DNA from: Cognataquiflexum rubidum
GTDB lineage: Bacteria > Bacteroidota > Bacteroidia > Cytophagales > Cyclobacteriaceae
Length of the DNA: 35,851 nucleotides
Assembly: GCF_022538115.1 (NCBI RefSeq)
Contig: NZ_JAKZAL010000034.1
Location: 1 to 35,851 of the forward strand
Direction: 5' to 3'
The notes below the pieces were generated by a model. That model saw only the letters and a list, made by a program, of their open reading frames with translations, did no database searches and was not told where the DNA came from. Both the position numbers and the translations under genes were made by a program. Below, piece after piece: positions 1 through 8,426 of this stretch. The first letter of the stretch is position 1. The number at the start of each line of letters is the position of its first letter.

Positions 1-78
1 ATCTTTAACAAATAACGATTGTCACTAGCTGTCACTTTATATTTATTTGGCCACTGGTATCATTGCGGATATACATAT
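1..78. repeat. Left copy of 78-bp inverted terminal repeat
   Basis: These 78 bases are the exact reverse complement of the last 78 bases of the window; identity stops abruptly at position 79. The segment contains a short direct repeat, GTCACT-AGCT-GTCACT, at about 21-36. No complete gene fits inside it. The likeliest reading is the end of a multicopy element (for example an insertion sequence) at which an assembly path branches in both directions. I do not recognise the element. Confidence 0.9.
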
Positions 79-711
79 TTCTTTTTATTAGAGAACAAAG
101 TTGATTATGATGTGTCTTTGAATTTTAACTGTTCTGTAAGGAAAAAAAGCAAAATTGTTTTAGGATACTTTGGTGTTCTTAGAGATAGATGGACCCTTAT
201 ATTTTTAAATGAACTAGTAAAAAGCTTTCCGGACAAATTTGAGGGTGTTGTTGCTGGGATAAACTTGTTGGGTGAAGAAGAGTTCAAGAATCTAACAACT
301 CAAACCAATGGGATTTTCTATTTAGGTCCGTTTAATTCACCTGGTGATCTCCCTAAGATATATGAATTGATAGATGTTATGTTGGTTTTTTATCCCGAAT
401 TCAATTCTTCTGTTGATTGGTTTAATGCGAAAAAAATTTGTCGTTCAAACAGGTTTTATGAAGCATCTTATTTTAAGAAACCTTTAATTTCATTTAATTT
501 TTCAGATGATGGGAAAGAAATTGATCGGCTTCAAATTGGCTTAACTCTAGATAGTTATGATTTAGAAATGGCAATTGAAATCATTGGACAAAAACTAAAC
601 CATCAAAATTTAGAAGTTTGGAATCAAAATTTAAAGGATTTACCCTCAAGTAATTTTCAAATTACCACCGAAAAGGAAGGTCTAGCTAAAAAAATCCGTG
701 AAATCATTTAA
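79..711 (+). CDS. Glycosyltransferase, 5'-truncated (C-terminal part only)
   Basis: The visible 211 residues look like the C-terminal, nucleotide-sugar-binding half of a GT-B glycosyltransferase: a strand-turn start (KIVLGYFGVLRDRW), a short loop carrying GPFNSPGDLP, then a helix-rich end with YEASYFKKPLISF where GT4-like enzymes bind the donor. The acceptor-binding N-terminal half is missing. The frame is open back to position 16, where a stop lies just upstream inside the terminal repeat, so residues read from 19-78 belong to the repeat and are probably not native. Either the gene was cut by an inserted element or the contig simply ends here. It leads the same-strand polysaccharide cluster, with 132 bp of very AT-rich sequence before the next gene. 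The specific sugar is unknown, and the gene is probably inactive if the insertion is real. Confidence 0.6.
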   Translation, partial: FFLLENKVDYDVSLNFNCSVRKKSKIVLGYFGVLRDRWTLIFLNELVKSFPDKFEGVVAGINLLGEEEFKNLTTQTNGIFYLGPFNSPGDLPKIYELIDVMLVFYPEFNSSVDWFNAKKICRSNRFYEASYFKKPLISFNFSDDGKEIDRLQIGLTLDSYDLEMAIEIIGQKLNHQNLEVWNQNLKDLPSSNFQITTEKEGLAKKIREII

Positions 712-843
712 TTTTTGAAAAATATATTTTAGTAAAAAAAAAAAATAAAAATTTAACTCAAATTTTAACTAAAAAAAATCGAGAGAATGAGGTCAATTTT
801 TGAAATAAATTATTTCTAGCCTTATTATTGAGAGTAGTAAATA

Positions 844-2004
844 ATGAGAATTATTCATTGTTGTTTATCACAGTTTTATGCGGATAATTTTGGTTACCAA
901 GAGAATTTTTTGCCTAAAACCCATAAGCTTCAAGGTTATGATGTTGAGATTTTAGCTTCCACAGAAACATACATTCAAAATAAATTAGGCTATGTTGAGC
1001 CTAAATCTTATATCAATGAATATGGGATTCCTGTTTTAAGGTTAGGTTATGTTACCTACTTGCCACACTTAGTTGTAAGAAAGTTAAGGATATACAATGG
1101 TGTTTTTGAAAAATTAGAAGACTTTAATCCCCACGTTATTTTTCTACATGATTTGCAGTTTTTAAGCATAGTAGCTATAGCACGATATGCCAAAATAAAC
1201 CCTAATGTTAAGGTTTATGTGGATGGACATACAGATTTTGGAAATAGTGCAAAGAATTGGGTTTCTAAAAATATCCTGCATAAAATGATATATAAATGGT
1301 GTGCAAAAAAGATAGAACCTTTTGTGTCAAAGTTTTGGGGTGTTACACCTTTAAGAGTTGATTTTTTTAAGCAGGTTTATGGACTAGACGAAACTAAAGT
1401 AGATCTTTTGGTTTTGGGATTGGATGATACCGAAATTGATTTTTCTAAGAAAAACGAAATTCGTTCTAAGATCAGAAAATCTCTTGGACTTGAAGATAAA
1501 TTCGTGATCATTACAGGTGGAAAAATAGATCAAAGAAAAAAGATAGAAGTATTACTAGATGCTGTAAACCAACTTAAAAATGATACAGTTCATTTGATTT
1601 TGTTCGGTTCAATAACTGGGGAAATGAAATCAAAAATTAGCAAGCTTATAAATAGTCCAAAAATTAAATATTTGGGATGGATAAGTCCAAAAGAAGCCAA
1701 TGATTACTTTTTTGCATCTGATTTAGCTTTTTTCCCCGGAACACATTCTGTATTATGGGAACAATCCATAGGGTGTGGTATACCCGGCGTATTCAGAAAA
1801 TGGGAAGGAATGCAACATGTTGATATCGGTGGAAACTGTCTTTTTTTAGAGGGAGACAGCAGATCAGAAATTCAAGAAATTATATTGAAAATCATCGAGG
1901 ATAAGGACCTTTATAACAATTTAAAAAAGAATTCGGAAGAAAAGGGTCAGGAAGTATTTTTATATACAGAAATTGCCAAAAGGGCTATCGAGATAAAAAA
2001 TTAA
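844..2004 (+). CDS. Glycosyltransferase, GT4-like
   Basis: A 386-residue GT-B-type glycosyltransferase, a normal length for the family, probably adding one sugar of the surface polysaccharide repeat at the cytoplasmic face of the membrane. The N-terminal half starts MRIIHCCLSQFYADNFGYQ, as in acceptor-binding domains. The second half has the donor-site pattern: FVIITGGKIDQRKK (about 219-232), then ILFGSITGEM, KYLGWISPKEANDYFFASDLAFFPG, and the acidic SVLWEQSIGCGIP segment that stands where GT4 enzymes carry their E-x7-E motif. There is no signal peptide. It ends 8 bp before the amidotransferase gene, so it is probably the first intact gene of the acetamidino operon. The sugar donor cannot be read from the sequence. 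Confidence 0.82.
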   Translation: MRIIHCCLSQFYADNFGYQENFLPKTHKLQGYDVEILASTETYIQNKLGYVEPKSYINEYGIPVLRLGYVTYLPHLVVRKLRIYNGVFEKLEDFNPHVIFLHDLQFLSIVAIARYAKINPNVKVYVDGHTDFGNSAKNWVSKNILHKMIYKWCAKKIEPFVSKFWGVTPLRVDFFKQVYGLDETKVDLLVLGLDDTEIDFSKKNEIRSKIRKSLGLEDKFVIITGGKIDQRKKIEVLLDAVNQLKNDTVHLILFGSITGEMKSKISKLINSPKIKYLGWISPKEANDYFFASDLAFFPGTHSVLWEQSIGCGIPGVFRKWEGMQHVDIGGNCLFLEGDSRSEIQEIILKIIEDKDLYNNLKKNSEEKGQEVFLYTEIAKRAIEIKN

Positions 2005-2012
2005 AAAGAAGT

Positions 2013-3146
2013 ATGGAGAAACACCAAATATGTACCAATTGTGTTATGGACACTACTGACTCCAAAATTACATTTGATTCAGAAGGAGTTTGTGATCATT
2101 GCAATACTTTTTACAAAGACATCCAGCCGTATTGGCACACTGATGAAAAGGGTCGGAAAGCTTTACAAGAAATAATTGATAAGATCAAAAAGGAAGGAAA
2201 AGGGAAGGAGTTTGATTGTTTGATGGGTATGAGTGGTGGAATTGACAGTTCCTATTTACTCTATGTGATGAAAGAAAAATTTGGTCTAAGACCATTGGTT
2301 TTTCATGTTGATGCAGGATGGAATTCTCAGATTGCAGTAAATAATATAGAAAGATTGGTTGATGGTTTGGGTTTGGATCTATATACAGAAGTAATAAACT
2401 GGGAAGAGATTAAAGACCTGCAACTTGCATTTTTTAAATCGGGTGTGCCTCATATAGATGTACCCCAGGATCATGCATTTTTTGCAACGATGTATAAATT
2501 TGCATCAAAACATAACATAAAATACATCTTAACAGGTGGCAATTATTCCACTGAATGCGTAAGAAACCCTTTGGAGTGGATGTACTATCAATCTGATTCC
2601 ATTCAGTTGAGAGATATTTATAAAAAACATGGAAGAGGGAAATTGAAAGATTATCCTGTTACAAATATCCTTTGGCATAAAGTTTACCTTCCATACATTA
2701 AAAGAATAAAATTAATCAGGCCATTGGATTATGTTCCCTACAATAAAGATGAGGCAATGCAACTACTTGTTGATAAATTTGGATACCAAAAGTATCCACA
2801 AAAGCATTTTGAATCACGATTCACAAGGTTTTACGAATCTTATTGGTTACCTAGGAAATTTGGATTTGACACAAGAAAGGTTCAGTTTTCAAGCCTAATT
2901 CTTACGGGTCAGATGACAAGGGAGGAGGCACTTAAAAAATTATCTGAGCCAGCCTTCGATCCCGAAACAATCAATCAGGATTTTGAATACATTGCTACAA
3001 AATTAGGTATTTCTGTGGAGGAGCTTCAAGGGTATATGGATGCTCCAAATAAAACCTACAAAGACTATAAATCACAAGAAAGCATTTATAATTTTGGAGC
3101 CTCTTTGTTGAGAATTTTGGGAAAAGAAAAGGGGGGGAAGAGATGA
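2013..3146 (+). CDS. wbpG: N-acetyl sugar amidotransferase (WbpG/PseA family)
   Basis: This enzyme probably uses ATP and ammonia delivered by the next two gene products to turn a sugar N-acetyl group into an acetamidino group on a nucleotide sugar or lipid-linked glycan. Seen in the sequence: an N-terminal pair of CxxC motifs (Cys7/Cys10 and Cys27/Cys30) that can form a zinc knuckle, and the PP-loop ATP pyrophosphatase motif SGGIDSS at 74-80 followed by a Rossmann-like domain. The length of 377 residues fits the family. Its stop overlaps the ATG of hisH2 (ATGA), so the pair is probably translationally coupled. The order wbpG-hisH2-hisF2 is the one known from the Pseudomonas aeruginosa O-antigen locus. 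Which sugar is modified here is not known; the 2-epimerase further along suggests a ManNAc derivative as one candidate. Confidence 0.9.
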   Translation: MEKHQICTNCVMDTTDSKITFDSEGVCDHCNTFYKDIQPYWHTDEKGRKALQEIIDKIKKEGKGKEFDCLMGMSGGIDSSYLLYVMKEKFGLRPLVFHVDAGWNSQIAVNNIERLVDGLGLDLYTEVINWEEIKDLQLAFFKSGVPHIDVPQDHAFFATMYKFASKHNIKYILTGGNYSTECVRNPLEWMYYQSDSIQLRDIYKKHGRGKLKDYPVTNILWHKVYLPYIKRIKLIRPLDYVPYNKDEAMQLLVDKFGYQKYPQKHFESRFTRFYESYWLPRKFGFDTRKVQFSSLILTGQMTREEALKKLSEPAFDPETINQDFEYIATKLGISVEELQGYMDAPNKTYKDYKSQESIYNFGASLLRILGKEKGGKR

Positions 3147-3757
3147 TAGGTATCGTTGATTATGGATCAGGAAATATCAGAGCCATAGAAAATATTTATA
3201 GCAGGCTGAATGTTCCTACCAAGGTGATTAGCAATCCTGCAGAACTCAAAAAATCTGATAGACTTATTTTGCCTGGAGTTGGCGCTTTTGATGAGACAAT
3301 GAATCAGCTAATGACTTCAGGATTGAAAGAAGAGCTCGATGAGTTGGTACTTGTAAAAAAGGTGCAAATATTAGGTGTTTGTGTTGGTATGCAAATATTG
3401 GCAAATTCGAGCGAGGAGGGTTCACTGAAAGGATTAGGTTGGATAAATGGGGTAGTAAAAAAATTTGATAAAGCGATTTTTAGACACAAGCCATATTTGC
3501 CTCATATGGGTTGGAATACCATTATTCCTACCAAGGACCATCCCATTTTTAAGGGACTTGATTACGATCAGGGGTTTTATTTTGTTCACAGTTATTATTT
3601 TTCCTGCCAAATCCCGGATAATGTTTTGGCAACAACTCATTATGGTATTGATTTTTCTAGTGCCGTTCTCTCAGATAATATTTTTGGGATGCAATTCCAT
3701 CCTGAAAAAAGCCATTACAATGGAATTAAATTATTGGAAAACTTCTCTAAACTTTAA
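3143..3757 (+). CDS. hisH2: HisH2-like glutamine amidotransferase of the acetamidino module
   Basis: A 204-residue class I glutamine amidotransferase that hydrolyses glutamine and passes ammonia to its HisF-like partner. The catalytic triad is complete: the nucleophile Cys80 in GVCVGMQ, and His186 and Glu188 in QFHPEKS. The N-terminus MIGIVDYGSGN is that of HisH. Gene order argues against histidine biosynthesis: no other his gene is present, and it lies between an N-acetyl sugar amidotransferase (4-bp overlap) and a HisF paralogue (2-bp gap). The inferred role is ammonia supply for acetamidino sugar formation. Confidence 0.9.
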   Translation: MIGIVDYGSGNIRAIENIYSRLNVPTKVISNPAELKKSDRLILPGVGAFDETMNQLMTSGLKEELDELVLVKKVQILGVCVGMQILANSSEEGSLKGLGWINGVVKKFDKAIFRHKPYLPHMGWNTIIPTKDHPIFKGLDYDQGFYFVHSYYFSCQIPDNVLATTHYGIDFSSAVLSDNIFGMQFHPEKSHYNGIKLLENFSKL

Positions 3758-3759
3758 TC

Positions 3760-4527
3760 ATGCTTAGATCCAGAATTATTCCTTGTTTATTGGTACATAA
3801 TAAAGGTTTGGTAAAAACGACCCAATTCAAGGACCCAAAATATGTTGGTGATCCTATCAATGCGGTAAAAATATTTAATGAAAAAGAAGTTGATGAACTT
3901 ATTGTATTGGATATTGATGCTACTGCTGAAGGAAGAGGGCCTGATTTTAATTTGATAAGAAATCTTGCAGTAGAATGCAGAATGCCTTTTTGCTATGGGG
4001 GAGGGGTGACCACGGTTGAACAAGCTAAGAAAATAATTAGCCTTGGGGCTGAAAAAGTGGCTATAAGTACTGCGGCAATTAAAAATCGGTCACTGTTAAA
4101 AGAAATCGGCAAGGCCGTTGGTATTCAAAGTGTCGTTGTTGTTATTGATGTTAAAAGAAAGGGAATTCTTTCAGGTGGTGGATATGATGTTTACATCAAT
4201 AATTCAAAGGAAAAGGTTAGTATAAAAATTAAAGATTTAATAAATGAACTTAACGAAATTGGAGTAGGGGAGATCGTAATCAACTCCATTGATAAAGACG
4301 GCACAATGCAAGGATATGATATTGGGCTTGTCGAATTGGTGAGAAATATAACAGAAGTTCCAATCACCGTTCTCGGAGGTGCGAGCAGTTATGAAGATAT
4401 TAAAAATTTAATTTCCAAATTCAAAATTATTGGTGCTGCTGCGGGAAGCCTATTTGTATTTAAAGGAAAATACAGGGCCGTTTTGATTAGTTACCCAAAT
4501 AAATCAGAGAAAAAAGCACTTTTCTAA
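3760..4527 (+). CDS. hisF2: HisF2/AglZ-like acetamidino modification protein
   Basis: A 255-residue TIM-barrel protein homologous to the cyclase subunit of imidazole glycerol phosphate synthase. It keeps RIIPCL, the LDIDAT strand, GGGV, the Asp of VVVIDVKR (matching D130 of true HisF) and the SIDKDGT loop. The Asp that follows CL in true HisF (D11, motif CLDV) is Leu here (CLLV). D11 and D130 are the acid-base residues of the histidine enzyme, so this protein is unlikely to make imidazole glycerol phosphate. Together with WbpG and HisH2 it fits the AglZ/HisF2 family, thought to form the ammonia-channelling complex for sugar acetamidino groups. It starts 2 bp after hisH2 and is followed 7 bp later by the two-domain dehydrogenase. 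Confidence 0.9.
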   Translation: MLRSRIIPCLLVHNKGLVKTTQFKDPKYVGDPINAVKIFNEKEVDELIVLDIDATAEGRGPDFNLIRNLAVECRMPFCYGGGVTTVEQAKKIISLGAEKVAISTAAIKNRSLLKEIGKAVGIQSVVVVIDVKRKGILSGGGYDVYINNSKEKVSIKIKDLINELNEIGVGEIVINSIDKDGTMQGYDIGLVELVRNITEVPITVLGGASSYEDIKNLISKFKIIGAAAGSLFVFKGKYRAVLISYPNKSEKKALF

Positions 4528-4534
4528 AGAAAAA

Positions 4535-6658
4535 ATGAAACAAATAATACAAGATTTAAAAAACGGCGATACTATATTAGAAGAAGTACCTGCGCCAATA
4601 GTTAAGCAAGGGCAGGTTCTTATTCAAACTACAAGGAGTCTTGTTTCATTAGGCACGGAAAGAATGCTGGTCGAATTTGGGAAAGCCAATTTTTTTCAAA
4701 AAGCCCTTCAACAGCCCGATAAGGTCAAAGAGGTAATAAATAAAGTGAAAACTGACGGGTTAAAGCCTACGGTCAATGCAGTTTTTAACAAATTGGGTCA
4801 GCCCCTTCCATTGGGTTATTGTAATGTGGGAAAGATTATTGCTGTAGGTAAAGGCGTTGAGGAATTTACAGTTGGTGATAGGGTCGCTTCCAATGGCCAC
4901 CATGCAGAATATGTTTCAGTTCCTAAGAATCTTGTAGCTAAGATTCCTGATAACATTTCAGATGACGAAGCTACATTCACAGTAATTGGTGCCATAGGGC
5001 TTCAAGGAATCCGTTTGGCCAATCCTACCTTTGGAGAATCAGTAGTTGTGGTTGGGCTGGGATTGATTGGTTTGATTACAATGCAACTACTTAAAGCGAA
5101 TGGCTGCCAGGTAATTGGTTTTGACTATGATCCGGCAAAAGTAGCTTTAGCCAAGTCTTTTGGAATTGATGCAGTCAATCCAGGTGAAGGAATTGATCAA
5201 GTTGCTTATGTGAAAAATGCCACTAATGGGGTGGGGGCTGATGCTGTAATTATTACTGCTTCAAACAAGGGCAATGAAATTATTTCTCAATCTGCTAAAA
5301 TGTCTCGCAAGCGTGGCCGTATAATCCTTGTAGGAGTAGTCGGTTTGGATATTTCCAGAGCAGACTTTTTTGAAAAGGAGCTGACTTTCCAGGTTTCCTG
5401 TTCTTACGGCCCAGGTAGGTACGATGAATCCTACGAACAAAAAGGTCAGGATTATCCTTTGGGTTATGTTAGGTGGACAGAAAAAAGGAATTTTGAAGCT
5501 ATTCTCCAAGCTATTGGCACTAATTTAATTCAGGTTGCGCCTTTAATCACTGAGCGTGTTCCTTTGGATGAATATATTCAAATTTATGGTGATATGGGCG
5601 GAAATAAGTCCATTGCTTCAATATTGCTATATCCTGAAAAGTCAGGTCAACCAAACCGATCAATTGTAATTGAGTCTAATAAAATTACACCCGGGAAAGG
5701 TACAGTAGGAATTATAGGGGCAGGAAATTTCACCTCTGCAATGATATTACCTTGTCTAAAAAAAACACCTGCCAAATTGAAGTTCATTTCAAGTTCAGGT
5801 GGATTGTCCGGGACCACATTAGCCAAGAAATTTAACATAGAACAATCCACTACAGATAATTCCTTGATTCTAAAAGATCATGATGTGGATTTGGTAATGG
5901 TAACAACTAGGCATAATGCCCATGCCAAAATGGTTTCAGATGCATTGAACTCCGGAAAACATGTTTTTGTGGAAAAACCATTGGCATTGAATCAGGATGA
6001 ATTGGATCAAATACTAAAAGCCTATTTGCAATCCGGAAAGACTGTTTCGGTTGGATTTAATAGACGATTTGCACCTTTGGCTTTGAAGATGAAAAAGGCT
6101 TTGGGTTCAGGTAATACCCCAATGAATATCATTGCTACAATGAATGCGGGATTTATTCCCGCAAATGTTTGGGTACATGATATGGAAATAGGAGGAGGAA
6201 GAATTATAGGAGAGGCTTGTCATTTTATTGATTTAATTACCTATTTGACGGGGTCAAAAGTAAAGGCAGTTTGCATGAATGCCATGGGTACCCATCCTGA
6301 AGAAAATACGGACAATGCCATTATCATGCTCAAGTATGAAAATGGAACGAATGCTGTCATCAACTATTTCGCCAATGGTTCCAAATCATATTCCAAGGAA
6401 AGGGTAGAGGTCTTCCATCAAGAACGTACCTTAATCATGGATAATTGGAGAAACCTTAAAGGTTTTGGGTTTAAAAACTTTAGTTCTGCTTCATCCGGTC
6501 AAGATAAAGGTCATCAAAATCAGTTTAATTTATTGATTGAATCCATTCAAAAAGGAGGTCATCCTATCATCCCTATGGATGAATTGGTTAATACCACGAA
6601 AGCCAGCTTTTCAGCAATTGAAAGTCTGAAAACAGGCGCTTGGGTGGTTGTTGATTGA
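4535..6658 (+). CDS. Two-domain oxidoreductase: MDR dehydrogenase fused to Gfo/Idh/MocA
   Basis: A 707-residue fusion. Residues about 1-365 are a medium-chain dehydrogenase/reductase: GroES-like part, then Rossmann motif VVGLGLIGL at 172-180. The usual zinc-ligand cysteines are absent. Residues about 385-707 are a Gfo/Idh/MocA oxidoreductase: a second nucleotide-binding motif VGIIGAGNF at 391-399, the conserved EKP at 480-482, and the GGGRIIGEACHFID catalytic segment with His563 and Asp566. Two NAD(P) sites suggest a two-step redox conversion, perhaps an oxidation and re-reduction that epimerises a sugar, but this is inference. The family occurs in polysaccharide loci next to heparinase-like genes, as here. 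It is 7 bp downstream of hisF2. The frame stays open for 45 codons after the TGA stop, discussed separately. Confidence 0.88.
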   Translation: MKQIIQDLKNGDTILEEVPAPIVKQGQVLIQTTRSLVSLGTERMLVEFGKANFFQKALQQPDKVKEVINKVKTDGLKPTVNAVFNKLGQPLPLGYCNVGKIIAVGKGVEEFTVGDRVASNGHHAEYVSVPKNLVAKIPDNISDDEATFTVIGAIGLQGIRLANPTFGESVVVVGLGLIGLITMQLLKANGCQVIGFDYDPAKVALAKSFGIDAVNPGEGIDQVAYVKNATNGVGADAVIITASNKGNEIISQSAKMSRKRGRIILVGVVGLDISRADFFEKELTFQVSCSYGPGRYDESYEQKGQDYPLGYVRWTEKRNFEAILQAIGTNLIQVAPLITERVPLDEYIQIYGDMGGNKSIASILLYPEKSGQPNRSIVIESNKITPGKGTVGIIGAGNFTSAMILPCLKKTPAKLKFISSSGGLSGTTLAKKFNIEQSTTDNSLILKDHDVDLVMVTTRHNAHAKMVSDALNSGKHVFVEKPLALNQDELDQILKAYLQSGKTVSVGFNRRFAPLALKMKKALGSGNTPMNIIATMNAGFIPANVWVHDMEIGGGRIIGEACHFIDLITYLTGSKVKAVCMNAMGTHPEENTDNAIIMLKYENGTNAVINYFANGSKSYSKERVEVFHQERTLIMDNWRNLKGFGFKNFSSASSGQDKGHQNQFNLLIESIQKGGHPIIPMDELVNTTKASFSAIESLKTGAWVVVD

Positions 6659-6785
6659 TGGGTTCATCATCTCACCTTGTCCACTTCCCGGGCAGCAAAT
6701 GAAAGCCTGAGAAAGTCAGAAGTATCTAATGATAAAAAAATCACTGACGTCAACATCTCGTCGATACTTAACTCAAGCATAGGTC

Positions 6786-8426
6786 TTGATATTTAAGATA
6801 ATCAATAGAAGATTTAATTCAAAAGCAATCCCATTGATCCAAAAGTTTAATAATATCGGTAGAATTATCCGTACTATAAGCCACCTGAAACCGATTCAGG
6901 TGGCTTATCAATTAAAATATAGGCTATTCAAACCCAAACCCTTACAGGAATATGCTTTGAATGATTCTGCTCATTATAAACCTTTATCTTTTTTGGAGTT
7001 GGATAGAGTTGTTGACATGTTAAAGCTTAAAGAAAATACTTATTCTTTTCGATTTTTAAACCTCACCAATTGCTTCATTGAGGAGGTGGATTGGAATTTT
7101 GAAGTTTATGGAAAGCTTTGGAACTACAATCTTCAATATATGGACTGGCTAAAGCAAAACTCTCTTAGTATTCAACAGAGCAAAGACCTAGCCTATTCTC
7201 TTTATCAAAAACTTTGGGAAGGGAGCTTACTTTTGGAGCCATATCCGACTTCCTTAAGAATCATGAATGGTATCAGGTTTTTATCCGCCAATGAAGATAT
7301 TAATTTGGGCCAATACATAAAAGCCGAGGCTAATTTTTTGACAAAACGAATCGAATACCATCTCCTAGCTAATCACCTTTTAGAAAATGCTTTTGCAGTT
7401 TATATGGCGGGATCTTTTTTTATAAATGATCAATGGATCAGATTAGGCGAGAAGATCTTAAGAAAAGAATTGAATGAACAAATTTTGGAGGACGGGGCAC
7501 ACTTCGAATTGAGTCCGATGTATCATCAGATTATTTTTTTTAGGGTCCTAGAATTTCTGACCTATGAAAGCCCTGATACCACTCTTTATTCCTTTGTCAA
7601 AGAAAAAGCATTAAAAATGCTTTCATGGCTTAAAACAATCACCTTTAGAAATGGAGAAATACCCCATTTTAATGATTCTACAAACAGTATAGCGCCATCT
7701 TCATCACAGCTTTTCCATATCGCTGAGAAAATAGGTTTGAAAGAAGAGACAAATCATGTTTTAAATGAGTCAGGTTACAGAAAATATGAAAATGAGAATT
7801 TTGAATTGATCATTGATGTTCATGGCATTTCACCTACATATCAGCCAGGTCATGCCCATGCTGATACATTTTCTTTTTGCTTGAATCACAAAAATAAACC
7901 GGTCATTGTTGACCAGGGAATATCTACCTACAACATTTCCGAAAGAAGGAAATATGAGAGAAGTACTCCTGCCCACAACACCCTATCCATTAATGGAAAT
8001 GATTCAGCCGAAGTTTGGTCTGGATTTAGAGTTGGGAGAAAATTAGCCATTAAAATAAAAGCAGATAAGAATAATCATTTGGTTGCTATTCATAATGGAT
8101 ACAGGAATTTAGGGATTGATATTCAAAGAGAATTGAGATTTTCGTCTAACGATTTAACTTTTATTGATACCGTTTTCAATAAAAAACTAAAATTAGAAGA
8201 ATCACATATAATTTTGCATCTCCACCCAACCGTTGATTTACATATTGTTTCTGAATTTTTATACATTATTAATGAAAGTCTGCAATTAAAATTTAATCCG
8301 GAAGTCAGAGTCGAAGAAATTTCCTACCTCTTTAATGATGGCTTTAACAAATCTATAAATGGAAAGGCTTTGAAAGTCACTTTAAAAACAAATGAGTTAA
8401 TCACTACCTTCAATTCAATACCATGA
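6786..8426 (+). CDS. Heparinase II/III-like protein, apparently cytoplasmic
   Basis: A 546-residue protein with the two-part build of heparinase II/III-type polysaccharide lyases: an all-alpha N-terminal toroid (about 60-320, with LLANHLLENAFAVYMAG and the SPMYHQ segment at 243-248) and a beta-sandwich with GHAHAD at 355-360 and YERSTPAHNT at 390-399. In lyases of this fold Tyr and His residues in such segments do catalysis on uronic-acid polymers. I see no signal peptide: the N-terminus is basic and polar. An enzyme of this type inside a synthesis operon may therefore act on an intracellular or lipid-linked intermediate. The start is the TTG at 6786, because a TAG lies two codons upstream and no ATG is close. 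Its stop overlaps the next ATG (ATGA). Substrate unknown. Confidence 0.82.
   Translation: MIFKIINRRFNSKAIPLIQKFNNIGRIIRTISHLKPIQVAYQLKYRLFKPKPLQEYALNDSAHYKPLSFLELDRVVDMLKLKENTYSFRFLNLTNCFIEEVDWNFEVYGKLWNYNLQYMDWLKQNSLSIQQSKDLAYSLYQKLWEGSLLLEPYPTSLRIMNGIRFLSANEDINLGQYIKAEANFLTKRIEYHLLANHLLENAFAVYMAGSFFINDQWIRLGEKILRKELNEQILEDGAHFELSPMYHQIIFFRVLEFLTYESPDTTLYSFVKEKALKMLSWLKTITFRNGEIPHFNDSTNSIAPSSSQLFHIAEKIGLKEETNHVLNESGYRKYENENFELIIDVHGISPTYQPGHAHADTFSFCLNHKNKPVIVDQGISTYNISERRKYERSTPAHNTLSINGNDSAEVWSGFRVGRKLAIKIKADKNNHLVAIHNGYRNLGIDIQRELRFSSNDLTFIDTVFNKKLKLEESHIILHLHPTVDLHIVSEFLYIINESLQLKFNPEVRVEEISYLFNDGFNKSINGKALKVTLKTNELITTFNSIP

Noticed and set aside
3465-3767. A 100-codon + strand frame inside hisH2
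   Set aside because: It overlaps a gene with complete catalytic motifs in another frame and has no recognisable features.
3143-4527. hisH and hisF as histidine biosynthesis genes
   Set aside because: They are flanked by an N-acetyl sugar amidotransferase and polysaccharide genes, no other his gene is present, and HisF lacks the D11 residue.
6745-6752. TGACGTCA palindrome upstream of the heparinase-like gene
   Set aside because: Eight bases are expected by chance in this length of DNA and no matching regulator is known in this phylum.
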